Part shown: piece after piece, positions 17,931 through 26,057 of the stretch
Layout: each line of letters begins with the position of its first letter
Position numbering within the stretch: position 1 is the stretch's first letter
NCBI GenBank assembly: GCA_000737985.1
Contig: JNVT01000030.1
Span: forward strand, 40,001-104,000
Length of the DNA stretch: 64,000 nucleotides
Source: Gammaproteobacteria bacterium MFB021
Lineage (GTDB): Bacteria > Pseudomonadota > Gammaproteobacteria > Pseudomonadales > Halomonadaceae
Direction: 5' to 3'
Notes under the pieces: model-generated
What the model was told of the DNA's origin: nothing
The model's input: the letters and a program-made list of their open reading frames with translations, nothing else
Databases searched by the model: none
Position numbers and translations under genes: made by a program

Positions 17931-18836
17931 ATGCGACTTCTGATTACCGGCGGTACCGGTTTCGTCGGCCAGCGTCTGGTCGAGCGCGCCCTGGCGGGCG
18001 GCCACCAGGTCATGGTGGTCTCGCGCCAGCCACAACGCGCGCGGCGAAAGCTCCCGGCGGACGTCTCGGTGGGCGACTCGGTGGCGGCGTTCGCCGACCA
18101 GCGCCCTCAAGGCATCGTCAATCTGGCCGGCGAGCCAATCGCCGACAAGCGCTGGAGCGACTCCCAGAAGACGCGACTGATCGAGTCGCGCCGGCATATC
18201 ACACGCGAGATCGTGGAGCTGTGCGAGCAGCTGGCGCAGACCGGCGACGCCCCCGAGGTGCTGGTCTCGGGGTCGGCGATGGGGTTTTACGGCGATCAGG
18301 GCGAGCGCGACGTCACCGAGTCGACGCCGCCGCACGATGAGTTCGCCCACCGGCTGTGCGAGGAGTGGGAGCGCGAGGCCAACAAGGCCGCCGAAGTCGG
18401 CACTCGGGTCGCCTGCGTGCGCATCGGGCTGGTGCTCGATGCGGATGGTGGCACCCTGGCGCGGCTGCTGCCGGTGTTCAAGCTGGGGCTCGGCGGCCGT
18501 CTGGGTGATGGTCGCCAGTATATGCCGTGGATTCATCGTGAGGATCTGGTTGCGGCGATCGAGTTCCTGCTCGCCGAACCATCGCTCTCGGGGCCGTTCA
18601 ACGCCTCGGCGCCGGCGCCGGTGACCAATGCCGAATTCACCCGCGCGCTGGGCCACCAGCTCAAGCGGCCGACCCCCTTCCGGGTGCCGGCCACGCTGCT
18701 CAAGCTGGGGCTGGGGGAGATGTCGCGGCTGCTGCTGACCGGCGCCTGCATGCGCCCGGCGCGGCTCGAAGCGGCGGGGTTCCGCTTTACCTATCCCACG
18801 CTCGACACTGCGCTGGCGGCGATCCTGCCGCGCTGA
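17931..18836 (+). CDS. TIGR01777 family NAD-dependent epimerase/dehydratase-like protein
   Basis: This 301-residue extended SDR of the TIGR01777 (YfcH-like) family has the N-terminal nucleotide motif ITGGTGFVGQRL, then VNLAGEPIADKRWSDSQK, and SGSAMGFYGDQGE in place of the usual catalytic Ser/Tyr region, and PWIHREDLVAAIEFLL. The C-terminal DUF1731-type segment (RVPATLLKLGLGEMSRLLLTG) is present. The ATG at 17931 has GAGGT upstream. The catalytic function is unknown. It is divergent from the merR-phrB operon and shares its control region, so light or stress co-regulation is possible. Confidence 0.9.
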   Translation: MRLLITGGTGFVGQRLVERALAGGHQVMVVSRQPQRARRKLPADVSVGDSVAAFADQRPQGIVNLAGEPIADKRWSDSQKTRLIESRRHITREIVELCEQLAQTGDAPEVLVSGSAMGFYGDQGERDVTESTPPHDEFAHRLCEEWEREANKAAEVGTRVACVRIGLVLDADGGTLARLLPVFKLGLGGRLGDGRQYMPWIHREDLVAAIEFLLAEPSLSGPFNASAPAPVTNAEFTRALGHQLKRPTPFRVPATLLKLGLGEMSRLLLTGACMRPARLEAAGFRFTYPTLDTALAAILPR

Positions 18837-18866
18837 GGCCTGGCGGCGCGAGGCTCGCGCCGCGGC

Positions 18867-18894
18867 CCAGGTGCTGCTGACCAGGTGCTACTGA
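18867..18894 (+). repeat. 14-bp tandem duplication between epimerase and rapA
   Basis: CCAGGTGCTGCTGA and CCAGGTGCTACTGA are adjacent, differing by one base. No terminator hairpin with a T run is visible in this convergent gap. Confidence 0.85.
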
Positions 18895-18928
18895 AGAGCT
18901 GGCCAGCGCAGTACCTTTCAGACAGTGG

Positions 18929-21874
18929 CTAGCGCTGCTCGTTGTCCACGGTCACGATGACCCGCACCGCGTCGAGACGCAGGGCGGCACTTTCGATCGC
19001 CGCATCCAGATCCGCGCGCTCCTGGCTCAGGGCGGCCTGCTCGTCGGCGCGGATCGCGCCGCTGCGACGGGCCAGCGCCTTGAGCCGGGCCAGCTCGCCA
19101 TCGAGAGTCGCGCGCATCTCGGTCTGGGCGCGCTCGACCAGCGTCGGCAGCTCGCGCAGTGCTTCCTGCTCGCCGCTCTTCAGCAGCGCGCGCAGCTGTT
19201 CGTGGCGCGACTTCAGAAGCTCCCGCGCGACCCCTTTCTTGACCCGCTGTAGATTGCGCGACAGGCCGCTGAAGCTGACCTTGTCCGAGAGGTTGGCGCC
19301 GCTCTCGTCGAGCAGCACGCGAATGCCGGTGTCGGGCAGGAAGCGGCCCAATTGAAGCTGCTTGGGCGCGGGGCAGTGGGTGCGGTAGACCAGCTCGAGC
19401 ATCAGCCGGCCACCGGGAATGCTGGGGTGCTTGAGCAGCGCCAGGGCGGTATTGCCAAGGCTCGAGTCGAGCACGCGCTCGAGCATCGCGGTGACCAGCG
19501 GATGCTCCCAGGAGAGGCGTTGGACGTCGTCTCGCGCCAGCGCCTGTGTGCGCGAGTAGGTGACGGTGAAGCCCTCGTCGCCCTGGGTGAGCCCGGGCAG
19601 GCTGTCGAGCATATGCGAGCCAGGGGCCAGATGGGTCAGGGCGTTGCCCAGCTCACGGCTGTCGACGCCGAAGATATCCAGCGCCTGATCGACATAGCGC
19701 GGCAGGGCGGGATCGTTGTCCTGCTCGAGTACGGCGGCGATCACCGAATCGGCGCGCTCGGGGCGGCAGGCATTCCACTCCAGCAGGCGATTGCGCCCGG
19801 CCTCGCGCTGGGCCAGGCGGTCGGCGTTGAAGGTGCGGGTCTCTTCGATCAGCGTGTCAACGCCGCTCTCGTCGTCGAGGCTCTCGCGCAGCGCTTCGCC
19901 GAAGGCGTCGAGCACGTCGCCGCCGGCGGCGTGCGGCGCGGTGAAGGCGTCGAGCCCTTCGCGATACCAGCGCAGCAGCGTGGCGGTGGGGCTGTGGGCG
20001 ATGACCGGCACGTGGATATCGATGGGGTGAAGCTGGCCGATACGGTCGAGGCGGCCGATGCGCTGCTCGAGCAGATCGGGGTGCCACGGCAGGTCGAACA
20101 TCACCAGATGGTGACAGAACTGGAAGTTGCGCCCCTCGGAGCCGATCTCCGAGCAGATCAGCAGCTGGCAGCCGGCCTCGTCGTCGGCGAAGGCGGCGGC
20201 GGCGCGGTCGCGCTCGACCAGGCTCATCTCCTCGTGGAACACCGGCGCCTGAATGCCGGCACGTACGCGCAGGGCCTCGGCCAGGTCGATGGCGCTCTGG
20301 CGGTAGTGGACGATCAGCAGCACCTTGGTCTGGCGGCCGAGTGATTCCAGCAGCGCCAGTAGCCAGGTGACCCTGGGGTCCTGCTGCCACCATGGCGTGT
20401 CGGCCTGGTGTGCGGCCTCCTGCACCGCGCGGTAGGTCGCCTCGGGGTAGAGGCGCGCCTCCCGCTGGCCGAGTTCGGCGGCGTTCAGCTGCGCGGCGAC
20501 ATGGTCGTTGCCGGCGACGAGCTCGTCGAGCTGGGCCTGATAGGCTGCCGGCATATCGAGCTCGGCGCTGTGCAGGTGGCGCTCGGGGAAGCCGCCGACA
20601 TGGCGCCGGCTGTTGCGGAACATCACCCGCCCGGTGCCGTGGCGGTCGAGCAACTGCTCGCGCAGCTGGCGGCGGGCGCTGGCGCGCTGGGTGTCGTCGC
20701 TCTCGGCATCGGCGAGAGTGGCGAGCAGCGCCTGGCTGTCGCCGTCGCCCGCACCGATCACCGCGCTGACCGCGTCCCGCGCCGCCGCCTCGCCCGGCAG
20801 CCGCTCGAGGGCGTCGATGGCGTCAGCCACCGCGGCGTAGCCGGCCTCTTCGGCGCTGAAGCGCTCGAGATCCTGGTAGCGATCCGGATCGAGCAGGCGC
20901 AGCCGTGCGAAGTGGCTCTCCAGCCCCATCTGTTCCGGCGTCGCGGTGAGCAGCAGCAGCCCCGGGATGCGCGCGGCGAGGCGCGCCACGCAGGCGTAGC
21001 CCGGGCCCTCGGCCTGGGGCGTCCAGTCCAGGTGGTGCGCCTCGTCGACCACCATCAAATCCCACTGGCTCTCCTCGGCCTGGCGCTGGCGCTGCGGATT
21101 GGCGAACAGCCACGCTTGACTGGCGAGAATGCACTGGCCGCTGTCGAACGGATTGTCGTCGCCCCACGCCTCGCTCTGCGCCTCGTCGAGCAGGGTCACC
21201 GAGATCGAGAAGCGGCGCAGCAGCTCGATCAGCCACTGGTGGGTGAGGCTCGGCGGCACCAGGATCAGGGCACGGCTGGCGCGTCCGGTGAGCAGCAACC
21301 GGTGCAAAATCAGGCCGGCCTCGATGGTCTTGCCCAGGCCTACCTCGTCGGCCAGCAGCACGCGCGGGGCATGGCGCCGGGAGACCTCGTCGGCGATGTA
21401 GAGCTGGTGCGCGATCAGGTCGATGCGCGGGCCGGCCAGACCCAGCGCCGGGCTGCGCGAGAGGCGCTGATGATGGTGCAGCGAGCGGTAGCGCAGCTCG
21501 AACCAGTCGTTGCGGTCGACCTGACCGGTGAGCAGGCGATCCTGGGCCTGATGAAAGCGCATGCTGTCGGAGAGGCGCGCCTCGGGCAGCGTCGCCGGGG
21601 CGCCCTGCTCGTCGTGGCCGTGGTAGACGATACAGCCGGCGTCGATCTCGACGTCGTCGACCGTGAGGGTATGGCCCTCGGCATCGACGATGCGATCCCC
21701 CGCGGCGAAGATGACCCGGGTCAGCGGCGCCTGGCGCGCGCTGTAGGTGCGCGTCTCCTGGCTGGCGGTGAAGAGCACGGTCACGCTGCGGGCGTCGACG
21801 CTGAGAATGGTGCCTAGTCCCAGCTCGGTTTCGCCGTCGCTGATCCAGCGCTGGCCGGGGGTGAAGTCGCTCAT
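18929..21874 (-). CDS. rapA: RNA polymerase-associated protein RapA (SWI2/SNF2 ATPase)
   Basis: RapA recycles RNA polymerase after transcription. The 981-residue protein has the N-terminal RapA Tudor-like region (MSDFTPGQRWISDGETELGL), the SNF2 helicase motif I ADEVGLGKTIEAG (about 175-187), the DEAH box at 277-280 (VVDEAHHLDW), LLTATPEQMG, the C-terminal helicase motifs GSEGRNFQFCHHLVMFDLP and EQRIGRLDRIGQ, and the RapA-specific C-terminal part. Length and order agree with E. coli RapA (968 residues). The start has GAGG upstream. It is monocistronic and convergent with the epimerase gene. Confidence 0.96.
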   Translation of the reverse strand: MSDFTPGQRWISDGETELGLGTILSVDARSVTVLFTASQETRTYSARQAPLTRVIFAAGDRIVDAEGHTLTVDDVEIDAGCIVYHGHDEQGAPATLPEARLSDSMRFHQAQDRLLTGQVDRNDWFELRYRSLHHHQRLSRSPALGLAGPRIDLIAHQLYIADEVSRRHAPRVLLADEVGLGKTIEAGLILHRLLLTGRASRALILVPPSLTHQWLIELLRRFSISVTLLDEAQSEAWGDDNPFDSGQCILASQAWLFANPQRQRQAEESQWDLMVVDEAHHLDWTPQAEGPGYACVARLAARIPGLLLLTATPEQMGLESHFARLRLLDPDRYQDLERFSAEEAGYAAVADAIDALERLPGEAAARDAVSAVIGAGDGDSQALLATLADAESDDTQRASARRQLREQLLDRHGTGRVMFRNSRRHVGGFPERHLHSAELDMPAAYQAQLDELVAGNDHVAAQLNAAELGQREARLYPEATYRAVQEAAHQADTPWWQQDPRVTWLLALLESLGRQTKVLLIVHYRQSAIDLAEALRVRAGIQAPVFHEEMSLVERDRAAAAFADDEAGCQLLICSEIGSEGRNFQFCHHLVMFDLPWHPDLLEQRIGRLDRIGQLHPIDIHVPVIAHSPTATLLRWYREGLDAFTAPHAAGGDVLDAFGEALRESLDDESGVDTLIEETRTFNADRLAQREAGRNRLLEWNACRPERADSVIAAVLEQDNDPALPRYVDQALDIFGVDSRELGNALTHLAPGSHMLDSLPGLTQGDEGFTVTYSRTQALARDDVQRLSWEHPLVTAMLERVLDSSLGNTALALLKHPSIPGGRLMLELVYRTHCPAPKQLQLGRFLPDTGIRVLLDESGANLSDKVSFSGLSRNLQRVKKGVARELLKSRHEQLRALLKSGEQEALRELPTLVERAQTEMRATLDGELARLKALARRSGAIRADEQAALSQERADLDAAIESAALRLDAVRVIVTVDNEQR

Positions 21875-22054
21875 GATGCCTCGGTATGCTCAGCTGCGGG
21901 GGGAGTGGGCGACGCATTCTAGCGTAAAGGCGAGGCAGTCTTAAGCGCTGCGCATCTCGGCGGGCGGCGATGCTACACTGCCGCGGCGTGCGGCACTCGT
22001 CCGCGGTCAGGTGACACGGGCGCGATGATCGATTCAGAGGCAGCGGGAGGCAGG

Positions 22055-22285
22055 ATGGCGACGACGACACAGCGCGACGGTCTGCGACGCATGGCGATCG
22101 CCTCACAGGCGGTAGGCTTCGTCGCGATCATCGCCCTCGAGACCTGGCTCGGCGATGCGGCGCGCCCTTGGCAGGGGCTGACCCTGGTGCTGATGCTGCT
22201 GGCCGCCGGTTGGCTGGCGCTGGTGCGTCGCTATCGGCGCAACCGCGAGCGGCGCCGGCGCGATGCCGCACGCGACGACGTCTGA
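22055..22285 (+). CDS. Small two-helix membrane protein, unknown
   Basis: This 76-residue protein has two predicted membrane helices (IASQAVGFVAIIALETWL, and LTLVLMLLAAGWLALV) and a strongly basic C-terminus (RRYRRNRERRRRDAARDD). I do not recognise a family. The start at 22055 is chosen because GGGAGGCAGG precedes it; an upstream ATG at 22025 lacks a good site. It is divergent from rapA and convergent with the exported protein. The two-helix layout with charged tail is common in uncharacterised halomonad membrane proteins. Confidence 0.6.
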   Translation: MATTTQRDGLRRMAIASQAVGFVAIIALETWLGDAARPWQGLTLVLMLLAAGWLALVRRYRRNRERRRRDAARDDV

Positions 22286-22289
22286 GGGC

Positions 22290-22309
22290 GCTTGATGTCG
22301 TTTGATGTC
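22290..22309 (+). repeat. 10-bp tandem duplication
   Basis: CTTGATGTCG is followed immediately by TTTGATGTCG, just after the stop codon of the small membrane protein gene. Confidence 0.8.
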
Positions 22310-22408
22310 GTATTACGGAAGCGCGCTTTCCGGGCGTGCGCCCGATAGAGAACGACGGCGAGCGCTCGCGCACCCGTCGTCGTCCGATACTGGGCCGGCG
22401 CTAGCGCC

Positions 22409-23197
22409 TCACATCGGCGGCACGGTGCCATCGATACCCACGATCACCACCTTGGCCGGGATCGGGTCCTGGTTCATGTCACCGGCGACGAACACCGCCG
22501 CGCCGTTTTTCAGATCGTCCATCTGCCCTTTGCGCACCTTGACCACCGGCACGTCGCTGGGTACCTGGATCTGCTTGCTACCGTTGCCGTAGTCCACCGT
22601 CAGGGTCAGGGTGCCATCCTGGGCCTGGGAGCTGTCGACCGTGCCGTTGGTCATGGTCGAGCCGCTGGCGGCGCCGCCGAGCTTCTCGCCGGCGCCCATC
22701 GCCTGGCCGCTGGTGCTGGAGACGGTGCCATTGGTCATGGTCGAGCCGCTGCTGGCGCCGCCCAGTTTTTCACTGCCCGCCTTGGCGTCGGCCGAGCTCT
22801 CCGACATGGCCCCGCGCGGAGTATCCCAGGGGTAGTCGCCCTCGCCGGTGCCGCGCATCGAGTCGGGAAAGACCACCACCTCCAGCGCCTGTGACGGCTT
22901 GCCGTCGGCGCCGGGCACGTTGGCGGTGCCGATGAAGGTGCCCTCTTCGATCTGATCGAGGCTGCTGCGGTCGACTGCGGCGAGGCGTGTGGCGTCGTCG
23001 AAGGTGACCTTATGGACCTTGCCGTCCGGATGCGACTCGACGCTGAAGGCGTGATCGCCGACCTCGGTGATGGTACCGCGCAGATGCTGGGGCGCATCAC
23101 CGTTCTGGGCCGCCAGGGCGGTGGCGGCGACACAGCCGAGCGCCAGCCCGGCGAGGGTGCGACGCAGGGCAGTGAGGGTGGAGCGGGGGATAGCCAT
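22409..23197 (-). CDS. Exported protein with internal 28-residue duplication, unknown
   Basis: The 262-residue product begins with a clear Sec signal peptide (basic start, then LAGLALGCVAATALA, cleavage before QNGD). A region HLRGTITEVGDHAFSVES with a KVTFDDATRL follow-up resembles an OB-like or DUF5666-type fold that recurs at the C-terminus (VDYGNGSKQIQVPSDVPVVKV). Between them two copies of EKLGGxxSGSTMTNGTV are separated by 28 residues. AAGGA precedes the ATG at 23197. No pathway is indicated; periplasmic location is the only firm inference. The downstream side is convergent with the small membrane protein. Confidence 0.65.
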   Translation of the reverse strand: MAIPRSTLTALRRTLAGLALGCVAATALAAQNGDAPQHLRGTITEVGDHAFSVESHPDGKVHKVTFDDATRLAAVDRSSLDQIEEGTFIGTANVPGADGKPSQALEVVVFPDSMRGTGEGDYPWDTPRGAMSESSADAKAGSEKLGGASSGSTMTNGTVSSTSGQAMGAGEKLGGAASGSTMTNGTVDSSQAQDGTLTLTVDYGNGSKQIQVPSDVPVVKVRKGQMDDLKNGAAVFVAGDMNQDPIPAKVVIVGIDGTVPPM

Positions 23198-23347
23198 GAA
23201 CGAATCCTTCCGTATCGAGGTTGAGTGTGCTCGCGCCATGGCCAGTATCGATGCGTCACGGCGTGGATCTGAGTGCAGCTCATGGCGCGGGATTGTCAAG
23301 TCGGCGACCGCTGGCCCGCGCCGCGTCGACGACGCGACTCGCCATGT

Positions 23348-24130
23348 TCAGATACCGGCGTACCAGGTATAGCCGCGATCCTCCCAGTAGCCGCCCTTGC
23401 CGCCGCCGAGGTCGTCGAAGTCGGTGACCAGCGTGATGCCCGAGAGATATTTGGCCATCTTGTAACCCAGCTGGCGCTCGGCGCGCAGACGCAGCGGCGC
23501 GCCGTTGGCGGTGGGCAGCGGGGCGCCGTTGAGCGAGTGGGCAAGAATCGTCTGCGGGTGGCGCGCCTCCACCAGGTCGAGGCTCTCGTAGTAGAAGTCC
23601 TTGCCATTCAGCTGATCCATGCAGTGGAACACCACATAGCGCGCCTGTGGTTTGACCCCGGCGCGCGCCAGCAGGTCGCCGAGCACCGGCCCCGACCACT
23701 GGCCGATCGCACTCCAGCCCTCGACGCAGTCGTGGCGCGTGATCTGGGTGCGCGCCGGAAGCGCGCGGATCTCGTCGAGCGACAGTGACAGCGGTGTCTC
23801 CACCAGGCCATCCAGGGTCAGCCGCCAGTCGGCGAAGCCGTTGGCCGCCAGCTCCCGGTAGCGCGCTGCCTGCGGGTCGGTGGAGCCGTTGGGGCGGAAC
23901 ACCGGGTCGATCATGGCTGCCGGGTACTCCGGCGCCAGTCCGCGCTCGCCGGCGAGGAAGCGCTGCACGCGCAGGTTGAGGCGCTGGGCCAGATTCAGGG
24001 TGTCGGCGACCTGCTCGCTCTGCGACAGACGATCGCAGCCGGTGAGACCGAGCGCGGCGGCACCCAGCGCCGAGCGCTGGAGGAAGCGCCGCCGCGAGGC
24101 GTCGCGGCGGCCGAAATCACGACGCGTCAT
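23348..24130 (-). CDS. Tat-exported molybdopterin-dependent oxidoreductase (sulfite oxidase/MsrP-like)
   Basis: The 260-residue protein has a twin-arginine signal (SRRRFLQRSALGAAALG) followed by a lipobox-like LTGC at 29-32, so it may be a Tat-exported lipoprotein. The sulfite-oxidase molybdopterin domain is recognised by TRHDCVEGWSAIGQWSG, with Cys135 as the predicted molybdenum ligand, VVFHCMD, and APLRLRAERQLGYKMAKYL. It is shorter than MsrP. The downstream-encoded partner overlaps: its stop lies 14 bases inside the cytochrome b gene end, so the two are coupled. The likely role is periplasmic reduction or oxidation of a small sulfur or sulfoxide compound, with electrons passing through the cytochrome. 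Confidence 0.88.
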   Translation of the reverse strand: MTRRDFGRRDASRRRFLQRSALGAAALGLTGCDRLSQSEQVADTLNLAQRLNLRVQRFLAGERGLAPEYPAAMIDPVFRPNGSTDPQAARYRELAANGFADWRLTLDGLVETPLSLSLDEIRALPARTQITRHDCVEGWSAIGQWSGPVLGDLLARAGVKPQARYVVFHCMDQLNGKDFYYESLDLVEARHPQTILAHSLNGAPLPTANGAPLRLRAERQLGYKMAKYLSGITLVTDFDDLGGGKGGYWEDRGYTWYAGI

Positions 24131-25016
24131 GCTGGTCTCTCCCGCTGTGGCTGGATGGCTTGGTGGACGTGGTGGACGTGGTGGACGTCGCAGCGGGCTC
24201 CTCGGTGACCCGCGGCCCGCCGGTGAGCATCCCTTTGAGCTGACGCCACGGGCCGCTCAGCAGCACCATGGCGATATGCACCAGGAAGAACAGCACCAGC
24301 GCGGCGGCGACGATGAAGTGGATCGAGCGCGCGCTCTGGCGCCCGCCGAACAGCTCCAATAGCCAGGGCGCGGCGGCGTTGAAGGTGGGGGACATGCACA
24401 GGCCGGTGACGATCATCAGCGGCAACGCCAGCAGCAGTACGCCCAGGTAGCTGAGCTTCTGCAGGCCGTTGTAGCCGCCGTGGGGGCCGTGGAAGCGCAG
24501 GCGCAGGTGGTCCAGCAGGTCGCGGCCCAGCCCGCGCCACTGGGCACCGGAGAGCCATAGATCGCGGCGCAGATGGCCGCTGAGCAGGGCGTAGAGGACG
24601 AACAGCGCCCCCGCCCCTGCGAACAGCCAGGCGAAGAAGAAGTGCCACAGCCGGCCCATGCTGAGGTACTGATAGCTGGGCAGGGTGCTCCAGGCGGGGA
24701 AGCCGCGCACCTGCTCCTGGCCGTTGGCCGCGGAGTAGCCGAGTACCCCGGTGGTATCGAAGATCCACGGGCCGAGGGCGGTCTGGCCACGAATGTCGCC
24801 GTCCGGGGCGCGGATGGCGTAGAGCTCCAGCCAGGGGGCGTCGAAATCGGAAGCGCTGCCCCAGTAGAGCGCGGGATGGGCGTTGAAGATCTGCAGGCCG
24901 CTCATCAACATCACCACCAGGCACCCTAGATTGACCCAGTGCCAGAGCCTGACCGGCAGCGGATGGCGCCGGCGGCCGCGGGTTGCCGAAGCCGGGGGCG
25001 AGAGCGTATCGGGCAT
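24117..25016 (-). CDS. Cytochrome b561-type membrane subunit of the molybdopterin oxidoreductase
   Basis: This 299-residue cytochrome b/b6-type protein of the b561/thiosulfate-reductase gamma family has four to five membrane helices. Haem-ligand histidines are visible in HPLPVRLWHWVN, RLWHFFFAWLF, and RSIHFIVAAALVLFFLVHI. The start at 25016 has AAGGAGA upstream. Its last 14 bases overlap the start of the molybdopterin enzyme gene, which follows it in the operon, so this is the quinone-linked electron partner. The C-terminal tail contains the triplet repeat TSTTSTTST, encoded by three 9-bp DNA repeats at 24161-24187. Confidence 0.87.
   Translation of the reverse strand: MPDTLSPPASATRGRRRHPLPVRLWHWVNLGCLVVMLMSGLQIFNAHPALYWGSASDFDAPWLELYAIRAPDGDIRGQTALGPWIFDTTGVLGYSAANGQEQVRGFPAWSTLPSYQYLSMGRLWHFFFAWLFAGAGALFVLYALLSGHLRRDLWLSGAQWRGLGRDLLDHLRLRFHGPHGGYNGLQKLSYLGVLLLALPLMIVTGLCMSPTFNAAAPWLLELFGGRQSARSIHFIVAAALVLFFLVHIAMVLLSGPWRQLKGMLTGGPRVTEEPAATSTTSTTSTKPSSHSGRDQHDAS
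24161..24187 (+). repeat. 9-bp tandem repeat, three copies, in the cytochrome b gene
   Basis: TGGTGGACG occurs three times in a row inside the coding region and gives a Thr/Ser triplet repeat in the cytoplasmic tail. Confidence 0.9.
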
Positions 25017-25135
25017 GCGCGATCTCCTTCGAAGGCTCGCCCTGAGGCCAGCCGGGGCGGTTCTCTCCAGCATGGCACAGGATCGGCGTTCTGCCCGTGG
25101 CGGTTGAGTGCGCGAGCGCGGCGTTTGGCGTGGTC

Positions 25136-25279
25136 AGGCTTTGTGTGAAAAGTCGGCGAGTGAAGGCGAGACAAGGCAAAAATCGGCGAAAAGGCGGAGT
25201 TTACGTGGGTGTAAATGAGCATTTTGAGCCGATTTTTAACGCCGTATTGCCGAACGCAGGCAGTTTTCCTACAAAGCCT
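25136..25279. mobile_element. MITE-like 144-bp palindromic element
   Basis: Terminal inverted repeats of 16 bp (AGGCTTTGTGTGAAAA at 25136-25151 and TTTTCCTACAAAGCCT at 25264-25279) match at 14 of 16 positions. An inner pair AAAAATCGGC/GCCGATTTTT (25178-25187, 25228-25237) flanks TTTAC-N6-GTAAA. The element is AT-richer than its surroundings and codes for nothing. Its right end runs into the stop codon of the downstream minus-strand gene. I cannot confirm other copies from this window. Confidence 0.6.
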
Positions 25280-25616
25280 AGGGGGACTCGAGCACCGGTG
25301 AGCACTGCTCCAGCGTCTTGGCCAAGGCCGGCGGGCGGTTATCGCCATCGGCGCCGGGATCATGGGCGCGTTTCATGCGGCGCACCTCGGCGGCGCTGAA
25401 GCGCGCCTGCAGAGCGGTGGTCACGCACTCGCAGTAGCGCGCCACTTTGGGGCCTTCGATGCCGGTGGCGGTGAGGTTGGCACGACACTGTGCCTGGGCG
25501 CTGGCGACCTCTTGATTCGACCACGGGGGCGGTGCGGGGGGATCGTTGGCGCGGGCGCCGCCGGCCAGCAGCAGCAGACCGACACCGAGCGCAGCGAGAC
25601 AGGTAGAACGCGGCAT
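25278..25616 (-). CDS. Small secreted Cys-containing protein, unknown
   Basis: The 112-residue protein has a Sec signal peptide (MPRSTCLAALGVGLLLLAGGARA, cut after ARA) and a mature part with four Cys residues in the pattern C...CEC...C (QCRANLTATG, YCECVTTALQ, LEQCSP). The spacing resembles small helical periplasmic proteins stabilised by disulfides. AGGAGA lies eight bases before the ATG. I do not recognise the function. The stop codon coincides with the right terminal repeat of the MITE-like element, so the C-terminus may have been formed by its insertion. Confidence 0.65.
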   Translation of the reverse strand: MPRSTCLAALGVGLLLLAGGARANDPPAPPPWSNQEVASAQAQCRANLTATGIEGPKVARYCECVTTALQARFSAAEVRRMKRAHDPGADGDNRPPALAKTLEQCSPVLESP

Positions 25617-25740
25617 GGCGGGTCTCCTGGCGAAGGCGGGGCGGGCAGCGCGAGATGAGCACGCGGCGCTCTGTCACTGTAGCGTTACGTGAAAGCCCTG
25701 CCCATTGGCCTTTTGCCTGCCCGGCAGCAGCCCGACCAGC

Positions 25741-25778
25741 AAAATGCCCGCTTCGGCGAGGCCGAAGCGGGCATTTTT
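25741..25778. terminator. Rho-independent terminator of tRNA-Pro
   Basis: The stem ATGCCCGCTTCGGC/GCCGAAGCGGGCAT is flanked by an A run on the left and TTTTT on the right. It lies directly downstream of the minus-strand tRNA. Confidence 0.9.
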
Positions 25779-25786
25779 CAATACGA

Positions 25787-25863
25787 TGGTCGGAGTGACA
25801 GGATTCGAACCTACGACCTCTGCCTCCCGAAGGCAGCGCTCTACCAAGCTGAGCTACACTCCG
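25787..25863 (-). tRNA. tRNA-Pro (anticodon CGG)
   Basis: The 77-nt gene on the minus strand has a seven-base acceptor stem CGGAGTG/CACTCCG and an encoded CCA end. The D arm is AGCTCAGCTTGGTAGAGC. The anticodon stem-loop is CTGCC-TTCGGGA-GGCAG, giving anticodon CGG, and the T arm contains GGTTCGAATCC. It reads the CCG codon, common in this high-GC genome. Confidence 0.97.
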
Positions 25864-25989
25864 ACTTTTGCGCCGAGCCAAACTCGACGGAGCTGAATTA
25901 TACGCATCCCTGAGGCGCGCGCAACCCCTTCTTTTGCAACTCTCTCTGGCACGATCACGGCGTTCACCACTGTCTTTCCAGACGCCCGC

Positions 25990-26046
25990 CGAGGGAGCGA
26001 CGAGCGGGTGCTAACGACCGCCGCAGCGGCGGGTCACGCTCCCTCG
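25990..26046. other. Long inverted repeat before the end of ispB
   Basis: CGAGGGAGCG (25990) and CGCTCCCTCG (26037) pair, and inside them CCGCCGC/GCGGCGG pair as well. This could be the transcript end structure of ispB on the minus strand, but there is no T run. Confidence 0.4.
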
Positions 26047-26057
26047 ACTTGGGCGCG

